Assembly: GCF_910589235.1 (NCBI RefSeq)
Contig: NC_060958.1
Location: forward strand, 3,472,725 to 3,536,724
Length of the DNA: 64,000 nt
Source: Vespa crabro
Lineage: Eukaryota > Arthropoda > Insecta > Hymenoptera > Vespidae
Direction of reading: 5' to 3'
The position numbers and the translations under genes were made by a program. Position 1 is the first letter of the stretch, and each line of letters begins with the position of its first letter. Below are positions 28,091 to 42,768 of the stretch, one piece after another. The notes beneath the pieces were generated by a model. That model was not told the DNA's origin, searched no databases, and saw only the letters and a program-made list of their open reading frames with translations.

Positions 28091-30378
28091 CTATCTAGGT
28101 AATTGTTATTAATGTTATTGTTATTCTTGCCATTATCATTATTATTATTGCTAATATGGTTATTGTTATTTTTATTATTAATGTCATTGCTTTTTTTGTT
28201 ATAGATATGATTTTTGTTATTATTGTTATTATTGTTATTATTGTTATTATTATTATTAATGTTATTATTGTAATTGTTATTGTTATTCTTATTATTACTG
28301 CTATTTTTGATATTGTTATTTTTGATATTGTTATTATTGTTATTAATTTTATTATGATTAATGTATTTGATATTATTGTTAGTATTGCTATTATTTTTAT
28401 TGTTATTATTGTATTTGTTATTATTGTTATTATTGTTATTGTGTTGTTATTCCTATTATTATTATTGTTGTTATTGTTATTGTTGTTGTTATTACTATTA
28501 TTGTTATTGTTTTTTTTGTTGTTGTTGTTATTGTTGTTGTTATTACTATTATTTATAACTTATTATTGTTAATGTTGTCATTATTATTATTACTATTGTT
28601 ATTTCATTGTTATTGTTATTTAAATAATTGTTATTGTTTTTTCTATTATTGTTATTGTTATTATGTTTATTGTTATAATTGTTATTGATATTATTGTTAT
28701 ATTGTTATTCTTGTTATTGGTTATTATTGTTGATGTTATTATTATTACTGCTTTTTTTGATTCTGTTATTGTTGTTATTGTTATTGTTGATATTTTTATT
28801 ATTTTTATTTATATAATTGTTATTGTTATTTGTTATTATTAATATTGTTATTATAATTATTATTGTTATTGTTGATATTTCTATTATAGTTATTATTGTT
28901 TTTTGTTAGTATTGTTATTGTTAATATTGGTATTGTTGTTATTTTTATTGTTATTACTATTATTCTATTGTTATTGTAATTTTTGTTATTGTTATTATGT
29001 TTATTGTTATAATTGTTATTGAAGTTATTGTTATATTGTTATTATTGTTATTGGTTATTATTGTTGTTGTTCTTATTATTACTGCTATTTTTGATACTGT
29101 TATTATTATTATTATTATTGTTGATATTTTTATTATTTTTTTTTGTTATAATTGTTATTGTTATTTGTTATTATTGCTATTGTTAGTATTGTTATTGTTA
29201 TTATTGGTATTGTAAATTTTGTTATTGTTGTTACAATTATTGTTATTATTGTTATTATTTCTGTTATTATTGTTATTGTTGTTATTATTATTGATATTAT
29301 TGACGATGATATTATTGTTATTATTTTTATTGTTAACATTGTGATTTTTATTAATGGTTATTATTGTTATTGTTATTATTGGTATTGTTGTTATTTTTAT
29401 AGTTACTACTATTATTCTATTGTTAATATTGTTAATATAATTTTTGTTATTATTATTATTTTTATTATTATTATTATTGTTATTGTTAATATTATAATTT
29501 TTCTTATTATTACTGTTAATGTTATTTCTGTTATTGTTATTATTTCCATTGTTGTTATTGTTATTATTATTATTGTTATTTTGATAATATTGTTATTGTT
29601 ATTATTGTTATATTGATATTATTGTTATTGGTTATTATTGTTGATGTTATTATTATTACTGAGTATTTTGACTCTGTTATTATTGTAATTGTTATTGTTG
29701 ATATTTTTATTATTTTTTTGTTATAATTGTTATTGTTCTTTGTTATTATTGTTATTGTTAGTATTGTTATTGTTATTATTTGTATTGTAAATTTTGTTAT
29801 TGTTGTTACAATTATTGTTATTATTGATATTATTGTTTTATTGTTATTGTTGTTATTATTGATATTATAGTTATTGTTATTGTTATTATTATTACTGCTA
29901 TTATTGACGTTGTTATTATTGTTATTATTTTTTTGTTAAGATTGTTATTTTTAATAATGGTTATTATTGTTCTTGTTATTACTTTTAATATTGATATTGT
30001 TGTTTCTGTTATTATTGTTATTGTTATTATAACTTAAGTTATTATTATTATTGTTACTATTATTAATATTGTTATTGTAATTACTGTTATTGCTCTTATT
30101 CATATTGTTATTATAGTAATTGTTTTTGTATTTATTTCTATCATTGCAATTGTTATTATTGTTATTGTTAATATTATAATTTTTCTTATTATTATTTTTA
30201 ATGTTATTTCTGTTATTGTTATTATTTCTATTGTTGTTATTGTTATTATTATTATTGTAATTTTGATAATATTGTTATTGTTATTATTGTTGTTGTTAAC
30301 ATTGTTATTATTGTTATGGCTATTATTTTTATTATTGTTATTGTTATTATTGTTATTGTAATATTGTTATTGATATTT
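28091..30378 (+). repeat. A-class interval, copy 2 (2,288 bp)
   Basis: Repeats 24354-26641 at an offset of 3737. The class fusion lies near 29606, the actgagtatt word near 29659 and the palindrome at 30029-30042. Local changes include ttattattaatattg near 28835 (ttattattattattg in copy 1) and ttattattgttattgg in place of ttattatagttattgg near 29040. Confidence 0.92.
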
Positions 30379-31813
30379 CTATCAACGTAATTGTTATTAA
30401 TGTTAATGTTATTCTTGTCATTGTCATTATTATTCTTGCTAATATGATTATTGTTATTATTATTATTAATGTTATTGCTATTTTTGTTATAGGTATGATT
30501 ATTGTAATTATTGTTATTATTGTTATTATTAATATTAATGTTATTATTGTTATTGTTATTCTTCTTCTTATTATTACTGCTACTTTTGATATTGTTATTT
30601 TTGTTGTTATTACTATTATTTATAACTTATTATTGTTAATGTTGTAATTATTATTATTACTATTGTTATTTTATTGTTATTGTTATTTAAATAATTGTTA
30701 TTGTTTTTCCTATTATTGTTATTGTTATTATTGTTATTGTTATTATTGATATTGTTGATATTGTTTTAATTAATACTTTTATTATTTTTATTGTTGTTAT
30801 TGTTATTACTGCTATTATTGTTATTGTTATTAACGTTATTGTTCATATAGTTATTGCTACATTAGATATTATTAATATTGCTAATATGGTTATTGTTAAT
30901 GTTATTATACTTATTATTATTATTGTTATTGTTATTTTTGTTATTGTTATTATGTTTATTGTTATAATTGTTATTGATATTATTGTTATATTGTTATTAT
31001 TGTTATTGGTTATTATTGTTGATGTTAATATTATTACTGCATATTTTGATTCTGTTATTATTGTTATTGTTATTGTTAATGTTTTTATTATTTTTATTTT
31101 TATAATTGTTATTGTTATTTGTTATTATTGTTATTGTTAGTATTGTTATTGTTATTATTGGTATTGTAAATTCTGTTACTGTTGTTACAATTATTGTTAT
31201 TATTGTTATTATTGTTATTTTTGTTATTATTATTGATATTATTGTTATTGTTATTGTTATTATTATTACTGCTATTATTGACGATGTTATTATTGTTATT
31301 ATTTTTATTGTTAACATTGCGATTTTTATTAATGGTTATTATTGTTCTTGTCATTACTTTTTATATTGATATTGTTGTTTCTGTTATTATTGTTATTGTT
31401 ATTATTGGTATTGTTGTTATTTTTATAGTTACTTCTATTATTCTATTGTTAATATTGTTATTATAATTTTTGTTATTATTATTATTGTTATTATTATTAT
31501 TATTGTTATTGTGATTACTGTTATTGCTCTTATTCATATTGTTATTATAGTAATTGTTTTTGTATTTATTTCTATCATTGTAATTGTTAATATTGTTATT
31601 GTTAATATTATAATTCTTCTTATTATTACTGTTAATGTTATTTCTGTTATTGTTATTCTTTCCATTGTTGTTATTGTTATTATTATTATTGTTATTTTGA
31701 TAATATTGTTATTGTTATTATTGTTGTTGTTAACATTGTAATTATTGTTTTGGCTATTATTTTTATTATTGTTATTGTTATTATTGCTATTGTTAATATT
31801 GTTATTGATATTA
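30379..31813 (+). repeat. B-class interval, copy 3, with 14-bp deletion (1,435 bp)
   Basis: Same as the other B copies except for a 14-bp loss near 30730, where the text goes directly from ttgttattatt to gttattgttattattgat without the intervening ttttattgttatta. The loss is not a multiple of three. The second half carries ttgtgattactgtt, ttctttccattg and gttaacattgtaattattg, as in the C class, rather than the copy 1 and 2 states, so this interval appears to be a B/C recombinant. Confidence 0.88.
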
Positions 31814-34125
31814 CTATCAAGGTAATTGTTATTAATGTTATTGTTATTCTTGCCATTATCATTATTATTATTGCTAATATGGTTATTGTTATTTTTATTA
31901 TTAATGTCATTGCTTTTTTTGTTATAGATATGATTTTTGTTATTATTGTTATTATTGTTATTATTGTTATTATTATTATTAATGTTATTATTGTAATTGT
32001 TATTGTTATTCTTATTATTACTGCTATTTTTGATATTGTTATTTTTGATATTGTTATTATTGTTATTAATTTTATTATGATTAATGTATTTGATATTATT
32101 GTTAGTATTGCTATTATTTTTATTGTTATTATTGTATTTGTTATTATTGTTATTATTGTATTTGTTATTATTGTTATTATTGTTATTGTGTTGTTATTCC
32201 TATTATTATTATTGTTGTTATTGTTATTGTTGTTGTTATTACTATTATTGTTATTGTTTTTTTTGTTGTTGTTGTTATTGTTGTTGTTGTTACTATTATT
32301 TATAACTTATTATTGTTAATGTTGTCATTATTATTATTACTATTGTTATTTCATTGTTATTGTTATTTAAATAATTGTTATTGTTTTTTCTATTATTGTT
32401 ATTGTTATTATGTTTATTGTTATAATTGTTATTGATATTATTGTTATATTGTTATTCTTGTTATTGGTTATTATTGTTGATGTTATTATTATTACTGCTT
32501 TTTTTGATTCTGTTATTGTTGTTATTGTTATTGTTGATATTTTTATTATTTTTATTTATATAATTGTTATTGTTATTTGTTATTATTAATATTGTTATTA
32601 TAATTATTATTGTTATTGTTGATATTTCTATTATAGTTATTATTGTTTTTTGTTAGTATTGTTATTGTTAATATTGGTATTGTTGTTATTTTTATTGTTA
32701 TTACTATTATTCTATTGTTATTGTAATTTTTGTTATTGTTATTATGTTTATTGTTATAATTGTTATTGAAGTTATTGTTATATTGTTATTATAGTTATTG
32801 GTTATTATTGTTGTTGTTCTTATTATTACTGCTATTTTTGATACTGTTATTATTATTATTATTATTGTTGATATTTTTATTATTTTTTTTTGTTATAATT
32901 GTTATTGTTATTTGTTATTATTGCTATTGTTAATATTGTTATTGTTATTATTGGTATTGTAAATTTTGTTATTGTTGTTACAATTATTGTTATTATTGTT
33001 ATTATTTCTGTTATTATTGTTATTGTTGTTATTATTATTGATATTATTGACGATGATATTATTGTTATTATATTTATTGTTAACATTGTGATTTTTATTA
33101 ATGGTTATTATTGTTATTGTTATTATTGGTATTGTTGTTATTTTTATAGTTACTACTATTATTCTATTGTTAATATTTTTATTATAATTATTGGTATTGT
33201 TGTTATTTTTATTATTATTATTATTGTTATTGTTAATATTATAATTTTTCTTATTATTACTGTTAATGTTATTTCTGTTATTGTTATTATTTCCATTGTT
33301 GTTATTGTTATTATTATTATTGTTATTTTGATAATATTGTTATTGTTATTATTGTTATATTGATATTATTGTTATTGGTTATTATTGTTGATGTTATTAT
33401 TATTACTGAGTATTTTGACTCTGTTATTATTGTAATTGTTATTGTTGATATTTTTATTATTTTTTTGTTATAATTGTTATTGTTCTTTGTTATTATTGTT
33501 ATTGTTAGTATTGTTATTGTTATTATTTGTATTGTAAATTTTGTTATTGTTGTTACAATTATTGTTATTATTGATATTATTGTTTTATTGTTATTGTTGT
33601 TATTATTGATATTATAGTTATTGTTATTGTTATTATTATTACTGCTATTATTGACGTTGTTATTATTGTTATTATTTTTTTGTTAAGATTGTTATTTTTA
33701 ATAATGGTTATTATTGTTCTTGTTATTACTTTTAATATTGATATTGTTGTTTCTGTTATTATTGTTATTGTTATTATAACTTAAGTTATTATTATTATTG
33801 TTACTATTATTAATATTGTTATTGTAATTACTGTTATTGCTCTTATTCATATTGTTATTATAGTAATTGTTTTTGTATTTATTTCTATCATTGCAATTGT
33901 TATTATTGTTATTGTTAATATTATAATTTTTCTTATTATTATTTTTAATGTTATTTCTGTTATTGTTATTATTTCTATTGTTGTTATTGTTATTATTATT
34001 ATTGTAATTTTGATAATATTGTTATTGTTATTATTGTTGTTGTTAACATTGTTATTATTGTTATGGCTATTATTTTTATTATTGTTATTGTTATTATTGT
34101 TATTGTAATATTGTTATTGATATTT
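31814..34125 (+). repeat. A-class interval, copy 3, with 24-bp tandem duplication (2,312 bp)
   Basis: This A copy is 24 bp longer because tatttgttattattgttattattg is present twice in tandem at about 32135-32182 (24-bp period). The fusion is near 33353, the actgagtatt word near 33406 and the palindrome at 33776-33789. A further local difference, aatatttttattataattattgg near 33174-33190, replaces aatattgttaatataatttttg of other copies. Confidence 0.9.
32135..32182 (+). repeat. 24-bp local tandem duplication
   Basis: A 24-bp element beginning tatttgttattattg occurs twice in a row here and once in all other A copies. It accounts exactly for this A interval being 2312 bp and not 2288 bp. Confidence 0.88.
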
Positions 34126-35574
34126 CTATCAACGTAATTGTTATTAATGTTAATGTTATTCTTGTCATTGTCATTATTATTCTTGCTAATATGATTATTG
34201 TTATTATTATTATTAATGTTATTGCTATTTTTGTTATAGGTATGATTATTGTTATTATTGTTATTATTGTTATTATTAATATTAATGTTATTATTGTTAT
34301 TGTTATTCTTCTTCTTATTATTACTGCTACTTTTGATATTGTTATTTTTGTTGTTATTACTATTATTTATAACTTATTATTGTTAATGTTGTAATTATTA
34401 TTATTACTATTGTTATTTTATTGTTATTGTTATTTAAATAATTGTTATTGTTTTTCCTATTATTGTTATTGTTATTATTTTATTGTTATTATTGTTATTG
34501 TTATTATTGATATTGTTGATATTGTTTTAATTAATACTTTTATTATTTTTATTGTTGTTATTGTTATTACTGCTATTATTGTTATTGTTATTAACGTTAT
34601 TGTTCATATAGGTATTGCTACATTAGATATTATTAATATTGCTAATATGGTTATTGTTAATGTTATTATACTTATTATTATTATTGTTATTGTTATTTTT
34701 GTTATTGTTATTATGTTTATTGTTATAATTGTTATTGATATTATTGTTATATTGTTATTATTGTTATTGGTTATTATTGTTGATGTTAATATTATTACTG
34801 CATATTTTGATTCTGTTATTATTGTTATTGTTATTGTTAATGTTTTTATTATTTTTATTTTTATAATTGTTATTGTTATTTGTTATTATTGTTATTGTTA
34901 GTATTGTTATTGTTATTATTGGTATTGTAAATTCTGTTACTGTTGTTACAATTATTGTTATTATTGTTATTATTGTTATTTTTGTTATTATTATTGATAT
35001 TATTGTTATTGTTATTGTTATTATTATTACTGCTATTATTGACGATGTTATTATTGTTATTATTTTTATTGTTAACATTGCGATTTTTATTAATGGTTAT
35101 TATTGTTCTTGTCATTACTTTTTATATTGATATTGTTGTTTCTGTTATTATTGTTATTGTTATTATTGGTATTGTTGTTATTTTTATAGTTACTTCTATT
35201 ATTCTATTGTTAATATTGTTATTATAATTTTTGTTATTATTATTATTGTTATTATTATTATTATTGTTATTGTGATTACTGTTATTGCTCTTATTCATAT
35301 TGTTATTATAGTAATTGTTTTTGTATTTATTTCTATCATTGTAATTGTTAATATTGTTATTGTTAATATTATAATTCTTCTTATTATTACTGTTAATGTT
35401 ATTTCTGTTATTGTTATTCTTTCCATTGTTGTTATTGTTATTATTATTATTGTTATTTTGATAATATTGTTATTGTTATTATTGTTGTTGTTAACATTGT
35501 AATTATTGTTTTGGCTATTATTTTTATTATTGTTATTGTTATTATTGCTATTGTTAATATTGTTATTGATATTA
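34126..35574 (+). repeat. B-class interval, copy 4 (1,449 bp)
   Basis: Full-length B copy with tctatcaacg, gttgtaattatt and gttttaattaatac. It has atataggtattgctaca near 34613 (atatagttattgctaca elsewhere). Its end carries the ttctttccattg and gttaacattgtaattattg states also seen in copy 3, and it opens the first 5,465-bp B+C+A super-unit. Confidence 0.9.
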
Positions 35575-37302
35575 CTATCAAGGTAATTGTTATTAATGTT
35601 ATTGTTATTCTTGCCATTATCATTATTATTATTGCTAATATGGTTATTGTTATTTTTATTATTAATGTCATTGCTTTTTTTGTTATAGATATGATTTTTG
35701 TTATTATTGTTATTATTGTTATTATTGTTATTATTATTATTAATGTTATTATTGTAATTGTTATTGTTATTCTTATTATTACTGCTATTTTTGATATTGT
35801 TATTTTTGATATTGTTATTATTGTTATTAATTTTATTATGATTAATGTATTTGATATTATTGTTAGTATTGCTATTATTTTTATTGTTATTATTGTATTT
35901 GTTATTATTGTTATTATTGTTATTGTGTTGTTATTCCTATTATTATTATTGTTGTTATTGTTATTGTTGTTGTTATTACTATTATTGTTATTGTTTTTTT
36001 TGTTGTTGTTGTTATTGTTGTTGTTGTTACTATTATTTATAACTTATTATTGTTAATGTTGTCATTATTATTATTACTATTGTTATTTCATTGTTATTGT
36101 TATTTAAATAATTGTTATTGTTTTTTCTATTATTGTTATTGTTATTATGTTCATTGTTATAATTGTTATTAATATTATTGTTGTATTGCTATTATTGTTA
36201 TTGGTTATTATTGTTGATGTTATTATTATTACTGCTCTTTTTGATTCTGTAATTGTTGTTATTGTTATTGTTGATAATTTTATTATTTTTATTTATATAA
36301 TTGTTATTGTTATTTGTTAATATTGTTATTGTTATTATAATTATTATTGTTATTGTTGATATTTCTATTATAGTTATTATTGTTATTGTTGGTATTGTTA
36401 TTGTTATTATTGGTATTGTTGTTATTTTTATTGTTATTACTATTATTCTATTGTTATTGTAATTTTTGTTATTGTTATTATGTTTATTGTTATAATTGTT
36501 ATTGAAGTTACTGTTATATTGTTATTATTGTTATTGGTTATTATTGTTGTTTTTCTTATTATTACTGCTATTTTTGATACTGTTATTATTATTATTATTA
36601 TTGTTGATATTTTTATTATTTTTTTTGTTATAATTGTTATTGTTATTTGTTATTATTGTTATAGTTAATATTGTTATTGTTATTATTTGTATTGTAAATT
36701 TTGTTATTGTTGTTACAATTATTGTTATTATTGTTATTATTGTTATTATTGTTATTGTTGTTATTATTATTGATATTATAGTTATTGTTATTGTTATTAT
36801 TATTACTGCTATTATTGACGATGATATTATTGTTATTATTTTTATTGTTAACATTGTGATTTTTATTAATGGTTATTATTGTTATTGTTATTATTGGTAT
36901 TGTTATTATTTTTATTGTTACTACTATTATTCTATTGTTAATATTGTTATTATAATTTTTGTTATTATTATTATTGTTATTATTATTATTATTGTTATTG
37001 TGATTACTGTTATTGCTCTTATTCATATTGTTATTATAGTAATTGTTTTTGTATTTATTTCTATCATTGTAATTGTTAATATTGTTATTGTTAATATTAT
37101 AATTCTTCTTATTATTACTGTTAATGTTATTTCTGTTATTGTTATTCTTTCCATTGTTGTTATTGTTATTATTATTATTGTTATTTTGATAATATTGTTA
37201 TTGTTATTATTGTTGTTGTTAACATTGTAATTATTGTTTTGGCTATTATTTTTATTATTGTTATTGTTATTATTGCTATTGTTAATATTGTTATTGATAT
37301 TA
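35575..37302 (+). repeat. C-class interval, copy 2 (1,728 bp)
   Basis: Identified by tatgttcattg near 36146 and ttgtttttcttatt near 36545. It matches 41040-42768 at an offset of 5465 and 19419-21145 at about -16157. Shared private changes with the 41040 copy are gttgataattttatt near 36270 and ttattgttggtattg near 36384; the 19419 copy has gttgatatttctatt and ttattgttagtattg. A difference from the 41040 copy is tttttattgttactac near 36911 (tttttatagttactac there). Confidence 0.9.
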
Positions 37303-39590
37303 CTATCAAGGTAATTGTTATTAATGTTATTGTTATTCTTGTCATTATCATTATTATTATTGCTAATATGGTTATTGTTATTTTTATTATTAATGTCATT
37401 GCTATTTTTGTTATAGATATGATTTTTGTTATTATTGTTATTATTGTTATTATTGTTATTATTATTATTAATGTTATTATTGTAATTGTTATTGTTATTC
37501 TTATTATTACTGCTATTTTTGATATTGTTATTTTTGATATTGTTATTATTGTTATTAATTTTATTATGATTAATGTATTTGATATTATTGTTAGTATTGC
37601 TATTATTTTTATTGTTATTATTGTATTTGTTATTATTGTTATTATTGTTATTGTGTTGTTATTCCTATTATTATTATTGTTGTTATTGTTATTGTTGTTG
37701 TTATTACTATTATTGTTATTGTTTTTTTTGTTGTTGTTGTTATTGTTGTTGTTATTACTATTATTTATAACTTATTATTGTTAATGTTGTCATTATTATT
37801 ATTACTATTGTTATTTCATTGTTATTGTTATTTAAATAATTGTTATTGTTTTTTCTATTATTGTTATTGTTATTATGTTTATTGTTATAATTGTTATTGA
37901 TATTATTGTTATATTGTTATTCTTGTTATTGGTTATTATTGTTGATGTTATTATTATTACTGCTTTTTTTGATTCTGTTATTGTTGTTATTGTTATTGTT
38001 GATATTTTTATTATTTTTATTTATATAATTGTTATTGTTATTTGTTATTATTAATATTGTTATTATAATTATTATTGTTATTGTTGATATTTCTATTATA
38101 GTTATTATTGTTTTTTGTTAGTATTGTTATTGTTAATATTGGTATTGTTGTTATTTTTATTGTTATTACTATTATTCTATTGTTATTGTAATTTTTGTTA
38201 TTGTTATTATGTTTATTGTTATAATTGTTATTGAAGTTATTGTTATATTGTTATTATAGTTATTGGTTATTATTGTTGTTGTTCTTATTATTACTGCTAT
38301 TTTTGATACTGTTATTATTATTATTATTATTGTTGATATTTTTATTATTTTTTTTTGTTATAATTGTTATTGTTATTTGTTATTATTGCTATTGTTAATA
38401 TTGTTATTGTTATTATTGGTATTGTAAATTTTGTTATTGTTGTTACAATTATTGTTATTATTGTTATTATTTCTGTTATTATTGTTATTGTTGTTATTAT
38501 TATTGATATTATTGACGATGATATTATTGTTATTATTTTTATTGTTAACATTGTGATTTTTATTAATGGTTATTATTGTTATTGTTATTATTGGTATTGT
38601 TGTTATTTTTATAGTTACTACTATTATTCTATTGTTAATATTGTTAATATAATTTTTGTTATTATTATTATTGTTATTATTATTATTATTGTTATTGTTA
38701 ATATTATAATTTTTCTTATTATTATTTTTAATGTTATTTCTGTTATTGTTATTATTTCCATTGTTGTTATTGTTATTATTATTATTGTTATTTTGATAAT
38801 ATTGTTATTGTTATTATTGTTATATTGATATTATTGTTATTGGTTATTATTGTTGATGTTATTATTATTACTGAGTATTTTGACTCTGTTATTATTGTAA
38901 TTGTTATTGTTGATATTTTTATTATTTTTTTGTTATAATTGTTATTGTTCTTTGTTATTATTGTTATTGTTAGTATTGTTATTGTTATTATTTGTATTGT
39001 AAATTTTGTTATTGTTGTTACAATTATTGTTATTATTGATATTATTGTTTTATTGTTATTGTTGTTATTATTGATATTATAGTTATTGTTATTGTTATTA
39101 TTATTACTGCTATTATTGACGTTGTTATTATTGTTATTATTTTTTTGTTAAGATTGTTATTTTTAATAATGGTTATTATTGTTCTTGTTATTACTTTTAA
39201 TATTGATATTGTTGTTTCTGTTATTATTGTTATTGTTATTATAACTTAAGTTATTATTATTATTGTTACTATTATTAATATTGTTATTGTAATTACTGTT
39301 ATTGCTCTTATTCATATTGTTATTATAGTAATTGTTTTTGTATTTATTTCTATCATTGCAATTGTTATTATTGTTATTGTTAATATTATAATTTTTCTTA
39401 TTATTATTTTTAATGTTATTTCTGTTATTGTTATTATTTCTATTGTTGTTATTGTTATTATTATTATTGTAATTTTGATAATATTGTTATTGTTATTATT
39501 GTTGTTGTTAACATTGTTATTATTGTTATGGCTATTATTTTTATTATTGTTATTGTTATTATTGTTATTGTAATATTGTTATTGATATTT
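37303..39590 (+). repeat. A-class interval, copy 4 (2,288 bp)
   Basis: Standard A copy with the fusion near 38818, the actgagtatt word near 38870 and the palindrome at 39241-39254. Unlike copies 1-3 it begins with ttgtcattatc, not ttgccattatc, after the marker, and it has ttattatttttaatg in the first half near 38720 where the others have ttattactgttaatg. Confidence 0.9.
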
Positions 39591-41039
39591 CTATCAACGT
39601 AATTGTTATTAATGTTAATGTTATTCTTGTCATTGTCATTATTATTCTTGCTAATATGATTATTGTTATTATTATTATTAATGTTATTGCTATTTTTGTT
39701 ATAGGTATGCTTATTGTTATTATTGTTATTATTGTTATTATTAATATTAATGTTATTATTGTTATTGTTATTCTTCTTCTTATTATTACTGCTACTTTTG
39801 ATATTGTTATTTTTGTTGTTATTACTATTATTTATAACTTATTATTGTTAATGTTGTAATTATTATTATTACTATTGTTATTTTATTGTTATTGTTATTT
39901 AAATAATTGTTATTGTTTTTCCTATTATTGTTATTGTTATTATTTTATTGTTATTATTGTTATTGTTATTATTGATATTGTTGATATTGTTTTAATTAAT
40001 ACTTTTATTATTTTTATTGTTGTTATTGTTATTACTGCTATTATTGTTATTGTTATTAACGTTATTGTTCATATAGTTATTGCTACATTAGATATTATTA
40101 ATATTGCTAATATGGTTATTGTTAATGTTATTATACTTATTATTATTATTGTTATTGTTATTTTTGTTATTGTTATTATGTTTATTGTTATAATTGTTAT
40201 TGATATTATTGTTATATTGTTATTATTGTTATTGGTTATTATTGTTGATGTTAATATTATTACTGCATATTTTGATTCTGTTATTATTGTTATTGTTATT
40301 GTTAATGTTTTTATTATTTTTATTTTTATAATTGTTATTGTTATTTGTTATTATTGTTATTGTTAGTATTGTTATTGTTATTATTGGTATTGTAAATTCT
40401 GTTACTGTTGTTACAATTATTGTTATTATTGTTATTATTGTTATTTTTGTTATTATTATTGATATTATTGTTATTGTTATTGTTATTATTATTACTGCTA
40501 TTATTGACGATGTTATTATTGTTATTATTTTTATTGTTAACATTGCGATTTTTATTAATGGTTATTATTGTTCTTGTCATTACTTTTTATATTGATATTG
40601 TTGTTTCTGTTATTATTGTTATTGTTATTATTGGTATTGTTGTTATTTTTATAGTTACTTCTATTATTCTATTGTTAATATTGTTATTATAATTTTTGTT
40701 ATTATTATTATTGTTATTATTATTATTATTGTTATTGTGATTACTGTTATTGCTCTTATTCATATTGTTATTATAGTAATTGTTTTTGTATTTATTTCTA
40801 TCATTGTAATTGTTAATATTGTTATTGTTAATATTATAATTCTTCTTATTATTACTGTTAATGTTATTTCTGTTATTGTTATTCTTTCCATTGTTGTTAT
40901 TGTTATTATTATTATTGTTATTTTGATAATATTGTTATTGTTATTATTGTTGTTGTTAACATTGTAATTATTGTTTTGGCTATTATTTTTATTATTGTTA
41001 TTGTTATTATTGCTATTGTTAATATTGTTATTGATATTA
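39591..41039 (+). repeat. B-class interval, copy 5 (1,449 bp)
   Basis: Repeats 34126-35574 at an offset of 5465. It has ataggtatgcttattg near 39712, the state first seen in copy 2 (26755), while copy 4 has ataggtatgattattg. This mix of states suggests exchange between copies rather than a simple linear duplication order. Confidence 0.9.
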
Positions 41040-42768
41040 CTATCAAGGTAATTGTTATTAATGTTATTGTTATTCTTGCCATTATCATTATTATTATTGC
41101 TAATATGGTTATTGTTATTTTTATTATTAATGTCATTGCTTTTTTTGTTATAGATATGATTTTTGTTATTATTGTTATTATTGTTATTATTGTTATTATT
41201 ATTATTAATGTTATTATTGTAATTGTTATTGTTATTCTTATTATTACTGCTATTTTTGATATTGTTATTTTTGATATTGTTATTATTGTTATTAATTTTA
41301 TTATGATTAATGTATTTGATATTATTGTTAGTATTGCTATTATTTTTATTGTTATTATTGTATTTGTTATTATTGTTATTATTGTTATTGTGTTGTTATT
41401 CCTATTATTATTATTGTTGTTATTGTTATTGTTGTTGTTATTACTATTATTGTTATTGTTTTTTTTGTTGTTGTTGTTATTGTTGTTGTTGTTACTATTA
41501 TTTATAACTTATTATTGTTAATGTTGTCATTATTATTATTACTATTGTTATTTCATTGTTATTGTTATTTAAATAATTGTTATTGTTTTTTCTATTATTG
41601 TTATTGTTATTATGTTCATTGTTATAATTGTTATTAATATTATTGTTGTATTGCTATTATTGTTATTGGTTATTATTGTTGATGTTATTATTATTACTGC
41701 TCTTTTTGATTCTGTAATTGTTGTTATTGTTATTGTTGATAATTTTATTATTTTTATTTATATAATTGTTATTGTTATTTGTTAATATTGTTATTGTTAT
41801 TATAATTATTATTGTTATTGTTGATATTTCTATTATAGTTATTATTGTTATTGTTGGTATTGTTATTGTTATTATTGGTATTGTTGTTATTTTTATTGTT
41901 ATTACTATTATTCTATTGTTATTGTAATTTTTGTTATTGTTATTATGTTTATTGTTATAATTGTTATTGAAGTTACTGTTATATTGTTATTATTGTTATT
42001 GGTTATTATTGTTGTTTTTCTTATTATTACTGCTATTTTTGATACTGTTATTATTATTATTATTATTGTTGATATTTTTATTATTTTTTTTGTTATAATT
42101 GTTATTGTTATTTGTTATTATTGTTATAGTTAATATTGTTATTGTTATTATTTGTATTGTAAATTTTGTTATTGTTGTTACAATTATTGTTATTATTGTT
42201 ATTATTGTTATTATTGTTATTGTTGTTATTATTATTGATATTATAGTTATTGTTATTGTTATTATTATTACTGCTATTATTGACGATGATATTATTGTTA
42301 TTATTTTTATTGTTAACATTGTGATTTTTATTAATGGTTATTATTGTTATTGTTATTATTGGTATTGTTATTATTTTTATAGTTACTACTATTATTCTAT
42401 TGTTAATATTGTTATTATAATTTTTGTTATTATTATTATTGTTATTATTATTATTATTGTTATTGTGATTACTGTTATTGCTCTTATTCATATTGTTATT
42501 ATAGTAATTGTTTTTGTATTTATTTCTATCATTGTAATTGTTAATATTGTTATTGTTAATATTATAATTCTTCTTATTATTACTGTTAATGTTATTTCTG
42601 TTATTGTTATTCTTTCCATTGTTGTTATTGTTATTATTATTATTGTTATTTTGATAATATTGTTATTGTTATTATTGTTGTTGTTAACATTGTAATTATT
42701 GTTTTGGCTATTATTTTTATTATTGTTATTGTTATTATTGCTATTGTTAATATTGTTATTGATATTAC
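41040..42768 (+). repeat. C-class interval, copy 3 (1,729 bp)
   Basis: Repeats 35575-37302 at an offset of 5465, with tatgttcattg near 41611, gttgataattttatt and ttattgttggtattg all present. The 5,465-bp periodicity continues past the next marker to about 42,910 and then fails, where ttattattaatattaatg replaces ttattattattattaatg. Confidence 0.9.
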
